64,000 bases of DNA from Gammaproteobacteria bacterium (lineage in GTDB: Bacteria; Pseudomonadota; Gammaproteobacteria; Competibacterales; Competibacteraceae), in NCBI GenBank assembly GCA_024234995.1, contig JACKNF010000004.1, positions 124,001-188,000 on the forward strand, read 5' to 3'. This document shows, piece by piece, positions 37,984 to 47,065 of this stretch (position 1 is its first letter; each line of letters starts with the position of its first letter). The position numbers and the translations under genes were made by a program. A model generated the notes under the pieces. It did not search any database. It was not told the origin of the DNA and saw nothing but the letters and a program-made list of their open reading frames with translations.

Positions 37984-38430
37984 TTAGAGCGGGCAAGCCG
38001 GGTTCAGTTGACGGGCACGCGTCACGAAAGCATCGACCATCGTCACACCCATTTGCGTAATTAAAACATTGCTGAACGGATTCAGCCAGAGTCCACGGAT
38101 CTGGCAATCAAGGGCAAAATCGACACAACAATGCCCTTCAGGGGTGGGCGTAAATGACCAATCGATTTTGAAGCGGCGAAAGGTCCAATCTGCAGAAGTC
38201 ACCTGAATAGCGTGTGGCCGGTTCAATTCAGTGCGGGTGCGAAACTGGTAGAGCAATACGCCTAGCGCCATTGTCTGCTGCGTTTCATAAGCGCTGGAGC
38301 CGCGGCGAACGATCATAGCCTTCCGTATTAATGGCAGAAACTCAGGATAGCGTTCCACATCAGCAACAAGATCAAACATGTACTCGCTAGAAATCTCGAT
38401 CACCCGGCGTTCATGATACGGTATCAGCAT
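37984..38430 (-). CDS. START-like ubiquinone-binding protein (Coq10/RatA family)
   Basis: A 148-residue SRPBCC-fold protein. YMFDLVADVERYPEFLPLIR is the family signature near the N-terminus, TRTELNRPHAIQV and IDWSFTPTPEGHCCVDFALD make the sheet, and MVDAFVTRARQL forms the C-terminal helix. Coq10-type members bind ubiquinone; RatA of E. coli has been described as affecting ribosome association, so the name is ambiguous and I give no symbol. It lies 9 bp upstream of the cognate direction dus gene end (38440), so both may be on one leftward transcript from dus. Confidence 0.82.
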   Translation of the reverse strand: MLIPYHERRVIEISSEYMFDLVADVERYPEFLPLIRKAMIVRRGSSAYETQQTMALGVLLYQFRTRTELNRPHAIQVTSADWTFRRFKIDWSFTPTPEGHCCVDFALDCQIRGLWLNPFSNVLITQMGVTMVDAFVTRARQLNPACPL

Positions 38431-38439
38431 CCTCTCACC

Positions 38440-39477
38440 TCACACCCTTTCAGTTAAGCTGTCCGGTAGGCGTGAACACCCGGTAGAAAGCACAATCTGT
38501 TCGTAAACCATTGCGGGGAAAATCCAGCCGTTCCGGTCAAAATACCGCGAGAGCGTTTCCAGCGCTTCTGTGGAATTCCGGGTAGCCATTAGCTCTCTGC
38601 GCAATGTTGTGGACCCAGGAAATCCATCCACATACACTTTGAAGTGCTTTTTGAGCAAACCAGCATTTTTCGCCGCTTTCCAAAACCCGCTAAATTGCGT
38701 GATAAGCTGCGCCAGCGCCGCCAGTTTTTCCGGCTCACTGCGTTTGGTGCGTGCTGCAAAAACCCACGGATTACCCAGCACGCCACGCCCGATCATGATA
38801 CCGTCAACGCCGAATCGCTGGGCGTACTCCTCCCCTTGTTCCCGGCTTTGGATATCGCCATTTCCCACGCACAAGACTCCGGCGTCCCGCGCCATGCTCG
38901 CCGCCCGCGCAATCTCATCCCAATGCGCGGGCACCTCGGACAGTTCCTGACGCGTCCGGCCATGAATAACAAGCACATCGGGTTGCGCAGCCAACACGGT
39001 GCCAATCCATGATGCGGTTTCTATCGTGTGGTAGCCGAGACGGGTTTTGACAGTCAGCGGCAAACCCTCCAAACCGGCTTTGGCCGCCTGGATAAGCGCT
39101 TGCGCACGTTGCGGATCTCGCATAAGGCTTGCGCCCGCCCCTTGTTTCTCCACCCGGCGATCAGGACAGCCCATATTGATATCCAAGCCGTCAAAACCCC
39201 ATGCTCGAATCTGCTGGGCACATGCAAATAAGTCGGCGGGCTCCGAGCCAAAGACCTGCGCCACTATCGGCCGCTCTCTTTCTGAGTATCCAAGAAGACG
39301 CATGAATGGTTCCTGGATTTTGGGCGAGCGCAATGCCTTGCAGGCTACAAACTCGGTATACACTACATCTGGACGGCTATGGCGCAACACGAAGTCACGA
39401 AACACGATATCGGTCACGTCTGCCATAGGGGCAAGAACAAAAAACGGTTTTTTGAGTTGCTGCCAAAAATGACTCAT
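38440..39477 (-). CDS. tRNA-dihydrouridine synthase
   Basis: A 345-residue FMN-dependent Dus enzyme reducing uridine in tRNA D-loops. FFVLAPMADVTDIVFR (FMN start), AQVFGSEP, DINMGCPDRRVEKQGAGASL (catalytic Cys), TVKTRLGY, LVIHGRTR, CVGNGDIQS and GIMIGRGVLGNPW are in the expected order, with a C-terminal helical tRNA-binding part. I chose MSHFWQQLKKPFF at 39477 as start because family members begin this way; the frame runs on to a TTG at 39516. I cannot decide among DusA/B/C classes. Confidence 0.92.
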   Translation of the reverse strand: MSHFWQQLKKPFFVLAPMADVTDIVFRDFVLRHSRPDVVYTEFVACKALRSPKIQEPFMRLLGYSERERPIVAQVFGSEPADLFACAQQIRAWGFDGLDINMGCPDRRVEKQGAGASLMRDPQRAQALIQAAKAGLEGLPLTVKTRLGYHTIETASWIGTVLAAQPDVLVIHGRTRQELSEVPAHWDEIARAASMARDAGVLCVGNGDIQSREQGEEYAQRFGVDGIMIGRGVLGNPWVFAARTKRSEPEKLAALAQLITQFSGFWKAAKNAGLLKKHFKVYVDGFPGSTTLRRELMATRNSTEALETLSRYFDRNGWIFPAMVYEQIVLSTGCSRLPDSLTERV

Positions 39478-39752
39478 AGAGAAATGATCAAACCCTACAC
39501 CAAGCGCCCTCCTCAAAACACGGGCCTCTCATCAGCCAGCACCTGTTCCTACTAATACACTCTCCTGGTAGCAGATTGACATAGTAAGATGTTTGGCGCT
39601 GGAAGCCCACATAAACATTGCATAATACCGGAACTGTTAAAGCTCAGCGCCCTTCTCTAGCCATTGTGCAATAATCTCTAATGACATCATCATGCGGAAG
39701 CGTAATTAAAATATAAGCGGTATCCAACCATGGCCCAAGCGGAGCAATACAC

Positions 39753-40481
39753 ATGTCCAACATCACGTCACCTATTGATTCATTGAACCGCCGTCAATTT
39801 CTGAGCACTCTACTCGCTAGCGCCGCCGTCCTCACCGTGAGTAGTTTTTCTGGATCGGGCCTAGCCCGCGCCACCAATGCCAGCAATCCTTTCACACTAC
39901 CGCCGCTCCCTTGGCCCGATGACGCCTTAAATCCACATATTTCGGCTAATACGATCGGTTTCCATTATGGTAAGCACCACCAAGGCTATGTGAACAATCT
40001 CAATAAGCTGGTTACCGGAACGCCTATGGCTGATCAACCGCTTGAGGCCATTATCACAGCTACGGCTGGCAAAACCGATCAAACAGCAATTTTCAATAAT
40101 GCAGCCCAGGTCTGGAATCACACGTTTTACTGGAATAGCCTGCGGCCCAAGGGAGGCGGAAAGCCGGCCGGCGCATTAATCGAGCAAATTGAAAAGGATT
40201 TTGGCAGCTTCGACACTTTTAAAGCTGAGTTCACGAAAGCCGCCACCAGCCAATTTGGCAGCGGCTGGGCCTGGCTGGTCAAGGACGGTGACAAACTGGC
40301 GATCACTAAAACAGGCAATGCGGATACCCCCTTTATTCATGGGAAAAAACCATTGCTAACTATCGATGTTTGGGAACACGCCTACTATCTGGATTACCAG
40401 AACCGCCGCGCTGACTATATAGCAGCCATAATGGACCACCTGATTAACTGGGAGTTCGCAGCGCAGAACCTGGCAGCATAA
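39753..40481 (+). CDS. sodB: superoxide dismutase [Fe/Mn] with Tat signal peptide
   Basis: A 242-residue protein. Residues 1-40 are a Tat-type signal (LNRRQFLSTLLASAAVLTVS, twin Arg followed by QFL, then a hydrophobic stretch and ALA-like end). The mature part is a Fe/Mn SOD: TIGFHYGKHHQGYV (first His), AQVWNHTFYWNSLRP (second His), GSGWAWLV and the DVWEHAYYLDYQNRRADY ligand block (Asp, His). The Gln/His active-site choice (AAQVWNHTFYW) resembles the Fe type. It removes superoxide, here in the periplasm rather than the cytoplasm. It has its own promoter region of about 275 bp, and no operon partner. Confidence 0.93.
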   Translation: MSNITSPIDSLNRRQFLSTLLASAAVLTVSSFSGSGLARATNASNPFTLPPLPWPDDALNPHISANTIGFHYGKHHQGYVNNLNKLVTGTPMADQPLEAIITATAGKTDQTAIFNNAAQVWNHTFYWNSLRPKGGGKPAGALIEQIEKDFGSFDTFKAEFTKAATSQFGSGWAWLVKDGDKLAITKTGNADTPFIHGKKPLLTIDVWEHAYYLDYQNRRADYIAAIMDHLINWEFAAQNLAA

Positions 40482-40654
40482 ACAATGACCCTATTACCGG
40501 ACTGAATACGGCTGCATGATCTTCAACAAGAAATACAGCCTGGTCTGCTGCGCCGGACTCATCAAGCTCATTAACCTGGCAAGCTTGCAGCCAGATCAAT
40601 CCGGTACTCCCCATAAGAGGGAGGGGATAAATGCTTACGTTGCAATGAACTTTT

Positions 40655-41473
40655 TCAATATGCCTCAGGAATAAACTTAAACGGATAGTCCGGTTCCCGG
40701 TAGCCGCCCGCCTTTTGCCGCTTCGGCAGTTTTACCGGGTCACGCGGAATCTCCTTGTAGGGAACCTGACTCAGCAGATGGCGAATGATATTCAGCCGCG
40801 CCCGTTTCTTGTCATCCGAGCGCGCCACATACCACGGCGCCCAAGGGGTATCGGTGGCCGCGAACATTGCATCGCGTGCCCGCGAATAGTCGTACCAGCG
40901 ATTGTAGGATTGCAGATCCATCGGTGAGAGTTTCCAGATCTTACGGCCGTCCTCAATGCGCGCTTCAAGCCGGCGGGTTTGCTCCTCGGGACTGACTTCC
41001 AGCCAGTATTTGATAAGCAATATACCGGAATCGACCATTGCCTTCTCAACTTGGGGGGCCATTTCCAGGAAGCGCTTTGACTGCTCTTCAGTACAAAATC
41101 CCATCACACGTTCGACACCGGCACGGTTGTACCAGCTACGATCGAAGATAACCACTTCGCCGGCGGCAGGCCAATACGGCGCGTAGCGCTGAAAGTACAT
41201 CTGAGATTTCTCGCGCTCAGTTGGAGCTGGCAAGGCTACCACTCGAAAAAGGCGTGGGCTGACTCGTTCGGTAATGGCTTTGATCGCGCCACCTTTGCCC
41301 GCACCATCGCGGCCTTCAAAAACAATACAGATCTTAATACCTTCGTGCCGGACCCATTCTTGCAGCTTGACCAGCTCGACATGCAACTTCTTCAGCTCCC
41401 GTTCGTAGTCCTTGTTTTTCAATTCTTCAGGTGGCGCGGCATTGCCTTTGCCTTTTTTGGATTTACTGTTCAT
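40655..41473 (-). CDS. ppk2: polyphosphate kinase 2, single-domain class
   Basis: A 272-residue PPK2. Walker A is FEGRDGAGKGGAIKAI and Walker B region VVIFDRSWYNRAGVERVMGF, with the lid module RLEARIEDGRKIWKLSPMD between. The C-terminus DYPFKFIPEAY is typical. The enzyme moves phosphate between polyphosphate and nucleotides (GDP or ADP; the class cannot be fixed by eye). I took the ATG at 41473; another ATG at 41482 has too little room after GGAG. It lies only 14-23 bp after the unknown gene upstream, which follows gadB, so the three look like one operon. Confidence 0.95.
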   Translation of the reverse strand: MNSKSKKGKGNAAPPEELKNKDYERELKKLHVELVKLQEWVRHEGIKICIVFEGRDGAGKGGAIKAITERVSPRLFRVVALPAPTEREKSQMYFQRYAPYWPAAGEVVIFDRSWYNRAGVERVMGFCTEEQSKRFLEMAPQVEKAMVDSGILLIKYWLEVSPEEQTRRLEARIEDGRKIWKLSPMDLQSYNRWYDYSRARDAMFAATDTPWAPWYVARSDDKKRARLNIIRHLLSQVPYKEIPRDPVKLPKRQKAGGYREPDYPFKFIPEAY

Positions 41474-41496
41474 GGCCTTCATTCTCCAATATTCAT

Positions 41497-41937
41497 TCAG
41501 CCGGCATCCTCACTGGTGAGGATAAACACCCCATCCACCTCACTGATATGGAAATGTTGCGGTTTGCTGGCCACTGGCAAGTCACTCTCGCTAAGACCTG
41601 ATAGCTGCAACAGGTACTCGCGCATGGCTGAATCGTTCAGCGCTGCCTTGTCATCCTCCAGCCACTCTCGAATTTTTGGATCTTGCAGCTGGAAGATATG
41701 AACCTCCCGGTGGCCACGTCCCAGCATTGCATAAACCGCGGGTTCGCCAAGTTGCATAAACTTGGAATAACCCATCCCTTCGTACATGCGCACCGTGTGA
41801 GCTACGTCCGGCAGCGCCTTGGTCTGACCTTCGTAGCGGGGGCCGCGATCAAAACGGTTACCCTTTTCCAGCAAATGACCACGCAATGCCTTAATGGCAG
41901 CAGCGAGATTAATAGTTTGTTTAGCCTTGCTGTTCAT
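41497..41937 (-). CDS. unknown protein between gadB and ppk2
   Basis: A 146-residue soluble protein. It starts MNSKAKQTINLAAAIKALRG, has RMYEGMGYSKFMQLGEPAV in the middle, and ends in a mixed region HFHISEVDGVFILTSEDAG. GGGAGG lies 4-5 bases before the ATG at 41937, which supports this start over one 12 bp upstream. The family is not known to me. Its position, 21 bp after gadB and close before ppk2, implies shared expression and possibly a role in acid or phosphate stress. Confidence 0.75.
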   Translation of the reverse strand: MNSKAKQTINLAAAIKALRGHLLEKGNRFDRGPRYEGQTKALPDVAHTVRMYEGMGYSKFMQLGEPAVYAMLGRGHREVHIFQLQDPKIREWLEDDKAALNDSAMREYLLQLSGLSESDLPVASKPQHFHISEVDGVFILTSEDAG

Positions 41938-41958
41938 GAAACCTCCCATCTTAGCGAG

Positions 41959-43362
41959 TTAATTATGATGAAACCCACTGGCCTCGTCACCGCCAAGGGG
42001 CCGGATGATGGGATGCTTAGCGAAAAAATCCAGCGACCGTTTTATATCCTCGACCAGCAAAGATGCTAGATCCCGGCTTACGCCATGACGCACGAGAACA
42101 CGCTGAATGATCAAATCCTGATGATTGGCTGGCAGCGAATAGGCCGGAACCTGCCAGCCGCGACTACGCAGACGATCTGCGAGATCGTAGAGCGTATATC
42201 CCCAGGTATCAAAGCCGTCTTTGACCTTCCAGCACAGCGCTGGAATACCGGACATCATCTCACCACCATACAGGATCTCGAAAGGTCCCATTTTCTCGAT
42301 TTCACCGGCGAGATACTGCGCAGTTTCATAGCAAGCTGTGTGAATCTTCCGATACCCTTCCATGCCGAGGCGCAGAAAATTGTAATACTGGCAAACAATT
42401 TGTCCGCCAGGCCGTGAGAAGTTCAGAGCGAAGGTGGGCATGTTGCCACCGAGATAATTCACGTTAAAAATCAGATCTTCTGGAAGATCGGTTTGCTCGC
42501 GCCAAATTACCCAACCAACGCCAAGCGGCGAAAGACCGAACTTGTGGCCAGAAGTGTTGATCGATTTGACACGCGGAATCTGGAAATCCCATTCAAGATC
42601 GGGTGCACAGAACGGCGCAAGAAAACCGCCGCTAGCGCCATCAACGTGGATCGGGATATCAAGCCCCCGATCTTTCTGCAGTTGATCCAACGCATCGGCA
42701 ACGGCCTTGACCGGTTCATACTCGCAGGTAAAAGTAACGCCCAGCGTCGGCACGATGCCAATGGTATTCTCGTCACAACGCTTGATAACCTCTTCCGGGG
42801 TCATTAACAGCCGTTCCTGTTCCATAGGGATCTCGCGCAATTCGACATCCCAATAACGGGCAAACTTATGCCAGCAGATTTGCACCGGCCCAGTGATCAT
42901 ATTGGGTTTATCGGCCGGTTTGCCTTGAGCGCGCATTTTTTCGCGCCACTTCCACTTCAACGCCATACCACCGAGCATGGCAGCTTCACTGGAACCGGTC
43001 GCTGAACACCCGAGGGTGTTCGCGGCATCGGGTGAATGCCATAGGTCAGCCAGCATATGGACACAGCGGGCTTCGATCTCTGCGGACTGTGGATACTCAT
43101 CCTTGTCGATCATGTTCTTGTCCACGCATAGATTCATGAGTTCGTGGATCTCGGATTCCATCCAGGTTTGGCAGAACGTTGCTAAATTCTGGCGGGAATT
43201 GCCATCCAGCATCAATTCATCCCGGACGATGCTGAAGGCATGACTGGGTGCATGTTCTTCCTGTGGAATCTTGTACTTCGGCATGCTCACCGCTAAGTCA
43301 ACTGATGCATAGACATCGTCAAAAAGCTCTCCACGAATGTCGTCTTTGCAATGCAATGCCAT
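41959..43362 (-). CDS. gadB: glutamate decarboxylase
   Basis: A 467-residue PLP enzyme making GABA from glutamate and consuming a proton. The PLP lysine is in INTSGHKFGLSPLGVGWVIW; LGCSATGSSEAAMLGGMALK and HVDGASGGFLAPF (Asp under the pyridine ring) are also present. The N-terminus (RMKM/P-type PKYKIPQEEHAP) matches hexameric bacterial GAD. The second ATG at 43362 is used because GGAG is eight bases before it and only one or two before the first ATG at 43368. No GABA antiporter (gadC) is next to it. It heads an apparent operon with an unknown gene and ppk2. Confidence 0.95.
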   Translation of the reverse strand: MALHCKDDIRGELFDDVYASVDLAVSMPKYKIPQEEHAPSHAFSIVRDELMLDGNSRQNLATFCQTWMESEIHELMNLCVDKNMIDKDEYPQSAEIEARCVHMLADLWHSPDAANTLGCSATGSSEAAMLGGMALKWKWREKMRAQGKPADKPNMITGPVQICWHKFARYWDVELREIPMEQERLLMTPEEVIKRCDENTIGIVPTLGVTFTCEYEPVKAVADALDQLQKDRGLDIPIHVDGASGGFLAPFCAPDLEWDFQIPRVKSINTSGHKFGLSPLGVGWVIWREQTDLPEDLIFNVNYLGGNMPTFALNFSRPGGQIVCQYYNFLRLGMEGYRKIHTACYETAQYLAGEIEKMGPFEILYGGEMMSGIPALCWKVKDGFDTWGYTLYDLADRLRSRGWQVPAYSLPANHQDLIIQRVLVRHGVSRDLASLLVEDIKRSLDFFAKHPIIRPLGGDEASGFHHN

Positions 43363-43722
43363 TGGCATTCTCCTTTATGGACCGGTATGAATTACGCGGC
43401 CTGAAGCTGCATTGGATATGGCTGATTGATAATCCTTTCAGGTTCAATACCGCAAAGGAATCGAGAATCAAGCTACGTTTACCGTTAAAGTAAGATCACA
43501 GGAAATTAATAGAATAGATGATCACTAATGCCTTTCGACATGCATGCGAGAAAGATACCGCTTAGAAAACTGAAAGCTTATCGCCGGAAAACCCATCCAG
43601 CGGATGCCTCGCTTGGATAAGGGATAACTGAATTATAAGATATCCATATTTATTTTCTGATTTTTTTTCATTACATTATTATCCGTTAATAATAAGGTCA
43701 CCCTAACCGAGGTATTCGACCG
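43363..43722. other. divergent promoter region of gadB and the DUF3141 gene
   Basis: About 360 bp. The part from 43620 to 43700 is AT-rich (TATTTATTTTCTGATTTTTT-like), suited to a rightward promoter. I see no ORF and no recognisable operator; GAGG lies about 11 bases before the ATG at 43723. Confidence 0.5.
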
Positions 43723-45930
43723 ATGACCGATTTAACCGAATTTCTTGCCTCTCTTTCCACCCAATTCAGCAGACCCGCTTCTGCTCAGCAAACAATGGAT
43801 TACTGGATCGACGGCTGGCAGCGCACGATTCTATTCTGGGACGTACTGCGTCAGCGCAGCGACCAGTACTATGCGCAGAAAGCCAAGGCAGTTCCCAATG
43901 TATTAAGCTTCGATGCCGAGTTAGTGTTAGATGGGCGAACTTTCGCGCGGCCAGCCAATTACGGGCTGGTGCGAGTCAAGCCGCCAGAAGGTGTCATCAT
44001 CGACCTGAAGAAACGCCCGTTTGTCGTGGTCGACCCGCGTGCCGGACACGGCCCGGGCATCGGCGGTTTCAAGGCTGACAGCGAACTCGGCGTGGCAATG
44101 CGCGCCGGCCACCCCTGCTATTTCGTCGGATTTACGCCCGACCCGATGCCAGGCCAGACCATCGAAGACATCATGCGGGCGGAGGCAACGTTTCTGGAGA
44201 AGGTTATCGAACTTCATCCCGATGCCGAGGGCAAGCCTTGCGTGATCGGCAACTGCCAGGCCGGCTGGGCGGTCATGATGCTGGCAGCGGTGCGGCCGGA
44301 GCTGTTTGGCCCCATCATCGTGCCCGGTTCGCCCCTGTCCTATTGGGCCGGTGTGGAAGGCCAGAACCCTATGCGCTATACCGGCGGTTTGCTAGGCGGC
44401 AGTTGGCTGACGGCACTCACCAGCGATCTTGGCGGCGGTCAGTTCGATGGCGCCTATCTGGTCGAAAACTTCGAAAACCTCAATCCCGCCAATACCTTCT
44501 GGACCAAGAACTACGACCTCTGGACGGAAGTTGACACTGAGGGATCTCGTTTCCTCGAATTCGAGAAATGGTGGGGCGGTCATGTGAACCTCAACGCCGA
44601 GGAAATGCAGTGGATCGTCGATCAACTGTTTGTCGGCAACCGGCTCGCCACTGCCGAAATCATCACCAGCGATGGAGTCCGGATCGACCTGCGCAACATC
44701 CGTTCGCCGATCCTCTGCTTCTGCTCCAAGGGCGACAACATCACTCCGCCGCAACAAGCGCTGGGCTGGATCGTCGATCTCTACGAAAAAGACGACGACC
44801 TCCGCGCTTGCGGCCAAACCATCGTCTATGCCATCCACGAAAGCATTGGCCATCTTGGTATCTTTGTTTCAGGCGGAGTGGCTAAGAAAGAGCATCAGGA
44901 ATTTGCTTCCAACATCGACCTGATCGATGTCCTGCCGCCGGGTCTGTATGAGGCGGTGATGACGCCTAAAACCGCCAGCGCAGCCAACCTTGATTTGGTC
45001 AGTGGCGATTGGATCGTGCGTTTCGAACCGCGTACCCTGGACAATGTCCGGGCTATCGTCCAACCCGATCCTGAGAACGAACGCCGCTTTGCCACTGCGC
45101 GCCGGGTATCGGAGATCAATCTTGGCTTGTATCGCACCCTGTTTCAGCCTTTTGTCCAAGCGTTCGCCAGCACGCAAACCGCCGGATGGCTGCACAAGCT
45201 CAATCCCTCCGAACTGCCCTACGAGCTATTTTCAGACCGTAACCCGCTGATGCAGCAAATCGCCCAACTGGCCGGGCAGGTGCGCCAACAACGCCAACCT
45301 TCTTCGCCGGACAATCCCTTGCGCCAGGTGCAGGCTCTGATCTCAGAGGGGATCATTGCCGCCCTTGACGGTTATCGCGATCTGCGCGACCGCAGTATGG
45401 AGCAAATCTTCCTCAGCATTTACAGCTCGCCGCTATTGCAAGCGCTGGTGGGGATGCGTGCCTCGGACGAGCCGCCACGCCGGCATCCGGGTCTGGAACC
45501 AGAGCAACTCAAATTTATCCAGCAGCGCATTGCCGAACTGAAGGCCCGCCTCGCCGAGGGCGGCTTGCGCGAAGCGGCGATTCGCAGTCTGGTCTACATC
45601 GGCATGGCCGGACCCGGCGTGGACGAGCGGGCCTTCGAGGTACTGCGCCAGATGCGCGCCAAACACGGTGGCCTGACTCTGGAGGAATTCAAGCAGGTGC
45701 TCCGCGAACAATTTTTCGCCCTGCTGCTCGACCGGGACAGCGCACTGGCAGCAATCCCGCAGATGCTGCCCGCCGATGCAGCCTCCCGGGCAGATACATT
45801 GGGCAAAATCCGCCAGATTGTTTCGGCAACCGGCGAAGTGAGCAGCGACCGGGCTGAGCGGTTAATGCAGATCGAGAAGCTGTTCGAAACCATCGAACCC
45901 GCCGGACCGGGTCCGGGCAACGCCGGCTAG
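43723..45930 (+). CDS. DUF3141 protein, PHA-synthase-like alpha/beta hydrolase
   Basis: A 735-residue cytoplasmic protein. Residues 20-430 are an alpha/beta-hydrolase core like that of poly(3-hydroxyalkanoate) synthases: GHGPGIGGF, the nucleophile elbow IGNCQAGWAVMML (Cys as nucleophile), CSKGDNITPP (Asp) and HESIGHLGIFVSGG (His). The remaining 300 residues are helical and charged (LKARLAEGGLREAAIRSLVY, then EEFKQVLREQFFALLLDRD). True PhaC proteins are about 590 residues, so the C-terminal extension is a special part of this family. It leads a plus-strand set with phosphate acetyltransferase, an ackA stub and fabI. A role in acyl-CoA/polyester metabolism is inferred only. Confidence 0.88.
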   Translation: MTDLTEFLASLSTQFSRPASAQQTMDYWIDGWQRTILFWDVLRQRSDQYYAQKAKAVPNVLSFDAELVLDGRTFARPANYGLVRVKPPEGVIIDLKKRPFVVVDPRAGHGPGIGGFKADSELGVAMRAGHPCYFVGFTPDPMPGQTIEDIMRAEATFLEKVIELHPDAEGKPCVIGNCQAGWAVMMLAAVRPELFGPIIVPGSPLSYWAGVEGQNPMRYTGGLLGGSWLTALTSDLGGGQFDGAYLVENFENLNPANTFWTKNYDLWTEVDTEGSRFLEFEKWWGGHVNLNAEEMQWIVDQLFVGNRLATAEIITSDGVRIDLRNIRSPILCFCSKGDNITPPQQALGWIVDLYEKDDDLRACGQTIVYAIHESIGHLGIFVSGGVAKKEHQEFASNIDLIDVLPPGLYEAVMTPKTASAANLDLVSGDWIVRFEPRTLDNVRAIVQPDPENERRFATARRVSEINLGLYRTLFQPFVQAFASTQTAGWLHKLNPSELPYELFSDRNPLMQQIAQLAGQVRQQRQPSSPDNPLRQVQALISEGIIAALDGYRDLRDRSMEQIFLSIYSSPLLQALVGMRASDEPPRRHPGLEPEQLKFIQQRIAELKARLAEGGLREAAIRSLVYIGMAGPGVDERAFEVLRQMRAKHGGLTLEEFKQVLREQFFALLLDRDSALAAIPQMLPADAASRADTLGKIRQIVSATGEVSSDRAERLMQIEKLFETIEPAGPGPGNAG

Positions 45931-45957
45931 CCGATACTGACAAAGAAGGCTGTACTT

Positions 45958-46902
45958 ATGGAACGCAAGCACGAAAAATACGAACAGTTGATCGCTCGAT
46001 GCAAGGCTTTGACGCCCGTCCCGACCTCCGTCGCCCACCCCTGTGATGAAAGTTCTCTTAAGGGCGCGGTGGAAGCCGCTGAACTGGGTATTCTGCAACC
46101 GATCCTGGTGGGTCCGCGCGCTAAGATCGAAGCCATAGCAACACAGCTCCAACTCAATATCTCCAGTTACGAAATCGTGGATGCCCCTCACAGCCACGCC
46201 GCTGCTGATGAAGCAGTGCGGCTGGCCCGCGAGGGTAAGGCTGAAATGCTGATGAAGGGCAGCCTGCACACCGACGAACTCATGGGCGCGGTGGTACGGA
46301 CCGCAACGGGCCTGCGTACCGAGCGGCGCATCAGTCACGCTTTCATCATGGATGTCCCAAGCCTGGATCGGGCCATCATCATCACCGATGCTGCCATCAA
46401 TATCTTCCCGGCCTTGGAAGACAAGATGCATATCACTCAGAATGCTATCGACCTTGTCCACGCTCTAGGCTTTGAACAACCCAGAGTCGCGATTCTGTCA
46501 GCCATGGAAACGGTCAATCCTAAAGTACAGTCCACCGTGGAGGCTGCTGCCCTATGCAAGATGGCCGACCGCAAGCAGATCACGGGTGGCATCCTGGACG
46601 GTCCCTTAGCGCTGGATAACGCCATCGACCTCACGGCAGCCCAAATTAAGCAGATCGACTCACCGGTGGCAGGACGGGCCGACATTCTGGTCGTTCCCGA
46701 CTTGGAAGCCGGCAATATGCTGGCCAAAAGCCTGACGTTCATGGCTGGGGCCGATGCCGCCGGCATTGTGCTCGGCGCCCGGGTACCTATCATCCTTACC
46801 AGCCGTGCTGATTCGGTCATGACCCGGCTGGCGTCTTGCGCAGTCGCGGCCTTGGTCGCTCAGGCGCGGCGGGAAAGCGCCAGCAAGGCGGTCGTGTCAT
46901 GA
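45958..46902 (+). CDS. phosphate acetyl/butyryltransferase
   Basis: A 314-residue member of the PTA_PTB family that exchanges acyl-CoA and acyl-phosphate. It includes GILQPILVGPRAKI, ADEAVRLAREGKAEMLMKGS, TDELMGAV, RISHAFIMDVP, KMADRKQITGGILDGPLALD and the C-terminal VVPDLEAGNMLAKSL and GADAAGIVLGARVPIILTSR. The short form resembles the C-terminal part of the fused enoyl-CoA hydratase-Pta proteins. Its stop overlaps the start of an acetate kinase stub as ATGA, the normal pta-ackA coupling. Acyl-chain choice (acetyl or butyryl) is open. Confidence 0.9.
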   Translation: MERKHEKYEQLIARCKALTPVPTSVAHPCDESSLKGAVEAAELGILQPILVGPRAKIEAIATQLQLNISSYEIVDAPHSHAAADEAVRLAREGKAEMLMKGSLHTDELMGAVVRTATGLRTERRISHAFIMDVPSLDRAIIITDAAINIFPALEDKMHITQNAIDLVHALGFEQPRVAILSAMETVNPKVQSTVEAAALCKMADRKQITGGILDGPLALDNAIDLTAAQIKQIDSPVAGRADILVVPDLEAGNMLAKSLTFMAGADAAGIVLGARVPIILTSRADSVMTRLASCAVAALVAQARRESASKAVVS

Positions 46903-47006
46903 GCAACGCAATCCTGGTTCTCAACACCGGCTGGCCCAGCATTATGAGAGAGGACGTTGTTAAGCCACCGGTGCTGGCTGTGAACCAGCCCGCCGGGCAG
47001 GCATAA
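46899..47006 (+). pseudogene. ackA: truncated 5' stub of acetate kinase
   Basis: ATG at 46899 overlaps the phosphotransacetylase stop and opens 35 codons: MSNAILVLNTGWPSIM matches the family start (ILVLNAGSSSIKF), then the frame leaves the family and ends TAA at 47004-47006. All of the remaining 380 or so residues of acetate kinase are missing, replaced by the exported-protein gene. It looks like an internal deletion that kept the coupled start. Confidence 0.7.
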
Positions 47007-47065
47007 AATGGTGCCGTTCGTTCGGAAACTCCATTGGATGGCCTTAGTGAATGAGGAGAAAGAAG

